Origin: Mytilisepta virgata
Lineage: Eukaryota; Mollusca; Bivalvia; Mytilida; Mytilidae
Assembly (NCBI GenBank): GCA_028015205.1
Contig: CM051514.1
Span: 38,456,150 to 38,520,149 of the forward strand
Length of the DNA: 64,000 nt
Reading direction: 5' to 3'
The notes under the pieces were generated by a model, which did not search any database, had not been told where the DNA came from, and saw only the letters and a list, made by a program, of their open reading frames with translations. Position numbers and translations under genes: made by a program. Shown piece after piece: positions 62,212 through 64,000 of this stretch (positions are counted from its first letter, which is position 1; every line of letters begins with the position of its first letter).

Positions 62212-64000
62212 ATGGGCAAAATATTTGTGGTGTCTGTTGTTTCAAGACAGTCAACTCTTATCAATAACACAGCTTTAGATATAAGTGACGCCGATTCAAC
62301 TTTCTTACAGTTATTCCAAATTTTGAAACAGAAACCCCAAAATCATGACATTTTGAAAAAATACAGTTACGATGACATCACAAAAATATCCATCTCCGGG
62401 ACCGAGCCACATTCGCACTCGCAGGTATCTTGCATTGAAGTGTCAACGGACATGAAACTGACAACATGTGAGGACCTTAAATGCAAATACATCAAATTTT
62501 ATGTCTCTTACAAAGATCAAATCAATCAAACACTCTCAAGTGACCCACAGGCACCAAATCGGCCCAATGCATTTGCAATCATGATAGCAGCACAGAATGA
62601 ATTTCTGTTCCCACCAAAGCCAGTTGGGGAAAAGCTTAGCGGTCCACAGAAACTTCTCTCTGATATAATTTCCTGGATAGAAAATTTTGATAAAGGGTGG
62701 ACAAAAGATGTTATAGAAACGGGGAGTATTGTGTGCAAAAAATTTGCCAACGCTCTATGGTATATAGACCACTGCCATAAAAAAATGGAAAACAATGGCT
62801 GTCCTGTTCCCCAAGCCTTGAGGGCATTTCATGGGTATAGCGATTATAAAAAGAGTCACCATGTTCCACCGATTATAACTTCTGAAAAACTAAATGAACA
62901 TTGCATGGAACTAACAAAATGTCTGTCATTTCCTTCAATGGCTACTACACAGCATAAAGTGCTAGCAAACCACATTGAATCTCTTTTACAATGTCTGACA
63001 AAATATAAGGAAAGGCTTGACAAAGACAATTTTAGACATCAGACTATATACCATGCTAGATCTGAGCCAGCGCGCAGTACGGAAAGTGATACCACTCTGC
63101 AACTAATACATGAAACATGTGATGTAAATGACATTTATGCAGAATTGGACAAAGAAGTTAAGAATGCTAATGAATATACAGTCATTCCATTGATAAACTT
63201 TGAACCAAAAGATCGCATCGAAAGAAGAAAATATATTAAGGGATTAAAGCTATCAAAACCAATCACCATTTTTAGAATGGCATATGGTGGTGGATTAGGG
63301 ACATTGAACTTTATTTGGAGTGTTGATATGGAAGATCCTTGTGAAATGACACAGAAAAACACCAAATTGGTTGCTGAAATTTCTAAAGATTTACCGAAGT
63401 ATTCAACCAGAACAATGCGAAGGGATTTCATTAATAGGTATTCTGATTATATTAAAGCACCAAAATCTGTACTGCGGTACATGTATCATGAATTGACAAA
63501 TACTGAACAAATATCTATAAACGAGGAACAGCATTTGATCAATGAGAGAGTAACACAGATTTTATTAAATGGTGACGATCCACAACTATTATTAGACTAT
63601 CGGTCACTGAATGGAAAAAATGTTGACACAAAATTTAATATCTTTTTTGAAGAGCTTAACAAATACTTTGATGAACAATTAATGGCTGTCCATGAACGTA
63701 GACATGGGGATGAACTATTTTTACCCTTAGCAATATCAGTGGAGGACTTGAAAAACGAAATTAAGAAAAGACTACCGGATGATGAAAACATACCAATCCC
63801 AAGTTCAGAATTAATTCGCCTCCAGTTCATGCCAACAAATCCGTTACACAGAACATCGCTTAAATACACAGGCCGTTTTAATGTAAAATACAAAGTACAA
63901 ACTCGGCAAGCCAGAATAAATCATCCAGATGCTAGATATGTGGCATGTTTATTCCGATACCTCAAAGAATTTTGTGTCAAATATAGAATGGATACGTATT
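62212..64000 (+). CDS. Large intronless ORF, transposase-like N-terminal part (cut by window edge)
   Basis: The frame opens at ATG 62212 and stays open for 596 codons to the window edge with no stop. It begins MGKIFVVSVVSRQSTLINN. Later parts are PQALRAFHGYSDYKKSHHVP (about residues 196-215), FRMAYGGGLGTLNFIWSVD (about 356-374) and, near the edge, YTGRFNVKYKVQTRQARINH then HPDARYVACLFRYLKEF. I associate the last block with a large invertebrate family of uncharacterised proteins. From memory, its downstream part has spaced D, D and E residues in a DDE-transposase-like order. Those residues would lie beyond 64000, so catalysis cannot be judged here. The lack of introns and stops among so much decayed DNA suggests a young mobile insertion. 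An alternative is a host gene exon. Confidence 0.7.
   Translation, partial: MGKIFVVSVVSRQSTLINNTALDISDADSTFLQLFQILKQKPQNHDILKKYSYDDITKISISGTEPHSHSQVSCIEVSTDMKLTTCEDLKCKYIKFYVSYKDQINQTLSSDPQAPNRPNAFAIMIAAQNEFLFPPKPVGEKLSGPQKLLSDIISWIENFDKGWTKDVIETGSIVCKKFANALWYIDHCHKKMENNGCPVPQALRAFHGYSDYKKSHHVPPIITSEKLNEHCMELTKCLSFPSMATTQHKVLANHIESLLQCLTKYKERLDKDNFRHQTIYHARSEPARSTESDTTLQLIHETCDVNDIYAELDKEVKNANEYTVIPLINFEPKDRIERRKYIKGLKLSKPITIFRMAYGGGLGTLNFIWSVDMEDPCEMTQKNTKLVAEISKDLPKYSTRTMRRDFINRYSDYIKAPKSVLRYMYHELTNTEQISINEEQHLINERVTQILLNGDDPQLLLDYRSLNGKNVDTKFNIFFEELNKYFDEQLMAVHERRHGDELFLPLAISVEDLKNEIKKRLPDDENIPIPSSELIRLQFMPTNPLHRTSLKYTGRFNVKYKVQTRQARINHPDARYVACLFRYLKEFCVKYRMDTY

Overview
The window is AT-rich metazoan nuclear DNA, most likely from a bivalve mollusc of the mussel (Mytilus) type. 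The grounds are split genes with GT-AG introns, a dense load of decayed retroelements, tRNA-derived SINEs of a kind I associate with bivalves, and several families of short repeats that carry hammerhead-ribozyme folds. There is no operon structure and no prokaryotic signal.

The main host genes are a tandem pair on the minus strand that the long-ORF view misses because every exon is short. Gene 1 (56108 to 48183) and gene 2 (28617 to 17045) each have seven coding exons: signal peptide plus start of CUB domain 1, two exons finishing CUB 1, three exons for CUB 2, and a tail exon. Intron phases are the same in both (2-1-1-2-1-1), and four of the six CUB exons have identical lengths (113, 180, 91 and 141 nt). 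The tails differ. Gene 2 ends in a membrane-spanning helix and a basic cytoplasmic tail (355 aa). Gene 1 ends in a short hydrophobic tail that looks like a GPI-attachment signal (289 aa). A third first-exon relic lies at 10247-10435, so the locus is a small CUB-receptor array. Duplicated non-coding blocks at 33.5/60.2 kb and 30.9/57.3 kb show that upstream sequence was duplicated too.

Layout, left to right. 0-6 kb: a hammerhead-bearing repeat, a tandem repeat with a GACA/GACG tail, and a broken gag-like retroelement ORF (minus). 6.2-8.3 kb: an unidentified plus-strand multi-exon gene, probably frameshifted. 8.6-13 kb: a hammerhead repeat, a tRNA-derived SINE, the CUB relic and a Penelope-like reverse transcriptase fragment. 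17-28.6 kb: gene 2 with SINEs, MITEs and a second Penelope-like fragment in its introns. 29-48 kb: intergenic DNA with further hammerhead repeats (two in tandem near 39 kb), a Harbinger-type MITE, a short satellite, and a LINE inserted inside a SINE. 48-56 kb: gene 1. 57.5-61.8 kb: a Tc1/mariner relic, a third Penelope-like copy lacking its YIDD box, two more hammerhead repeats and a 30-bp minisatellite.

62.2 kb to the right edge: a single uninterrupted reading frame of about 596 codons that runs off the window, probably the N-terminal part of a transposase-like protein. The most notable signals are the dispersed hammerhead families, the paired CUB genes with swapped anchors, and this open edge ORF.
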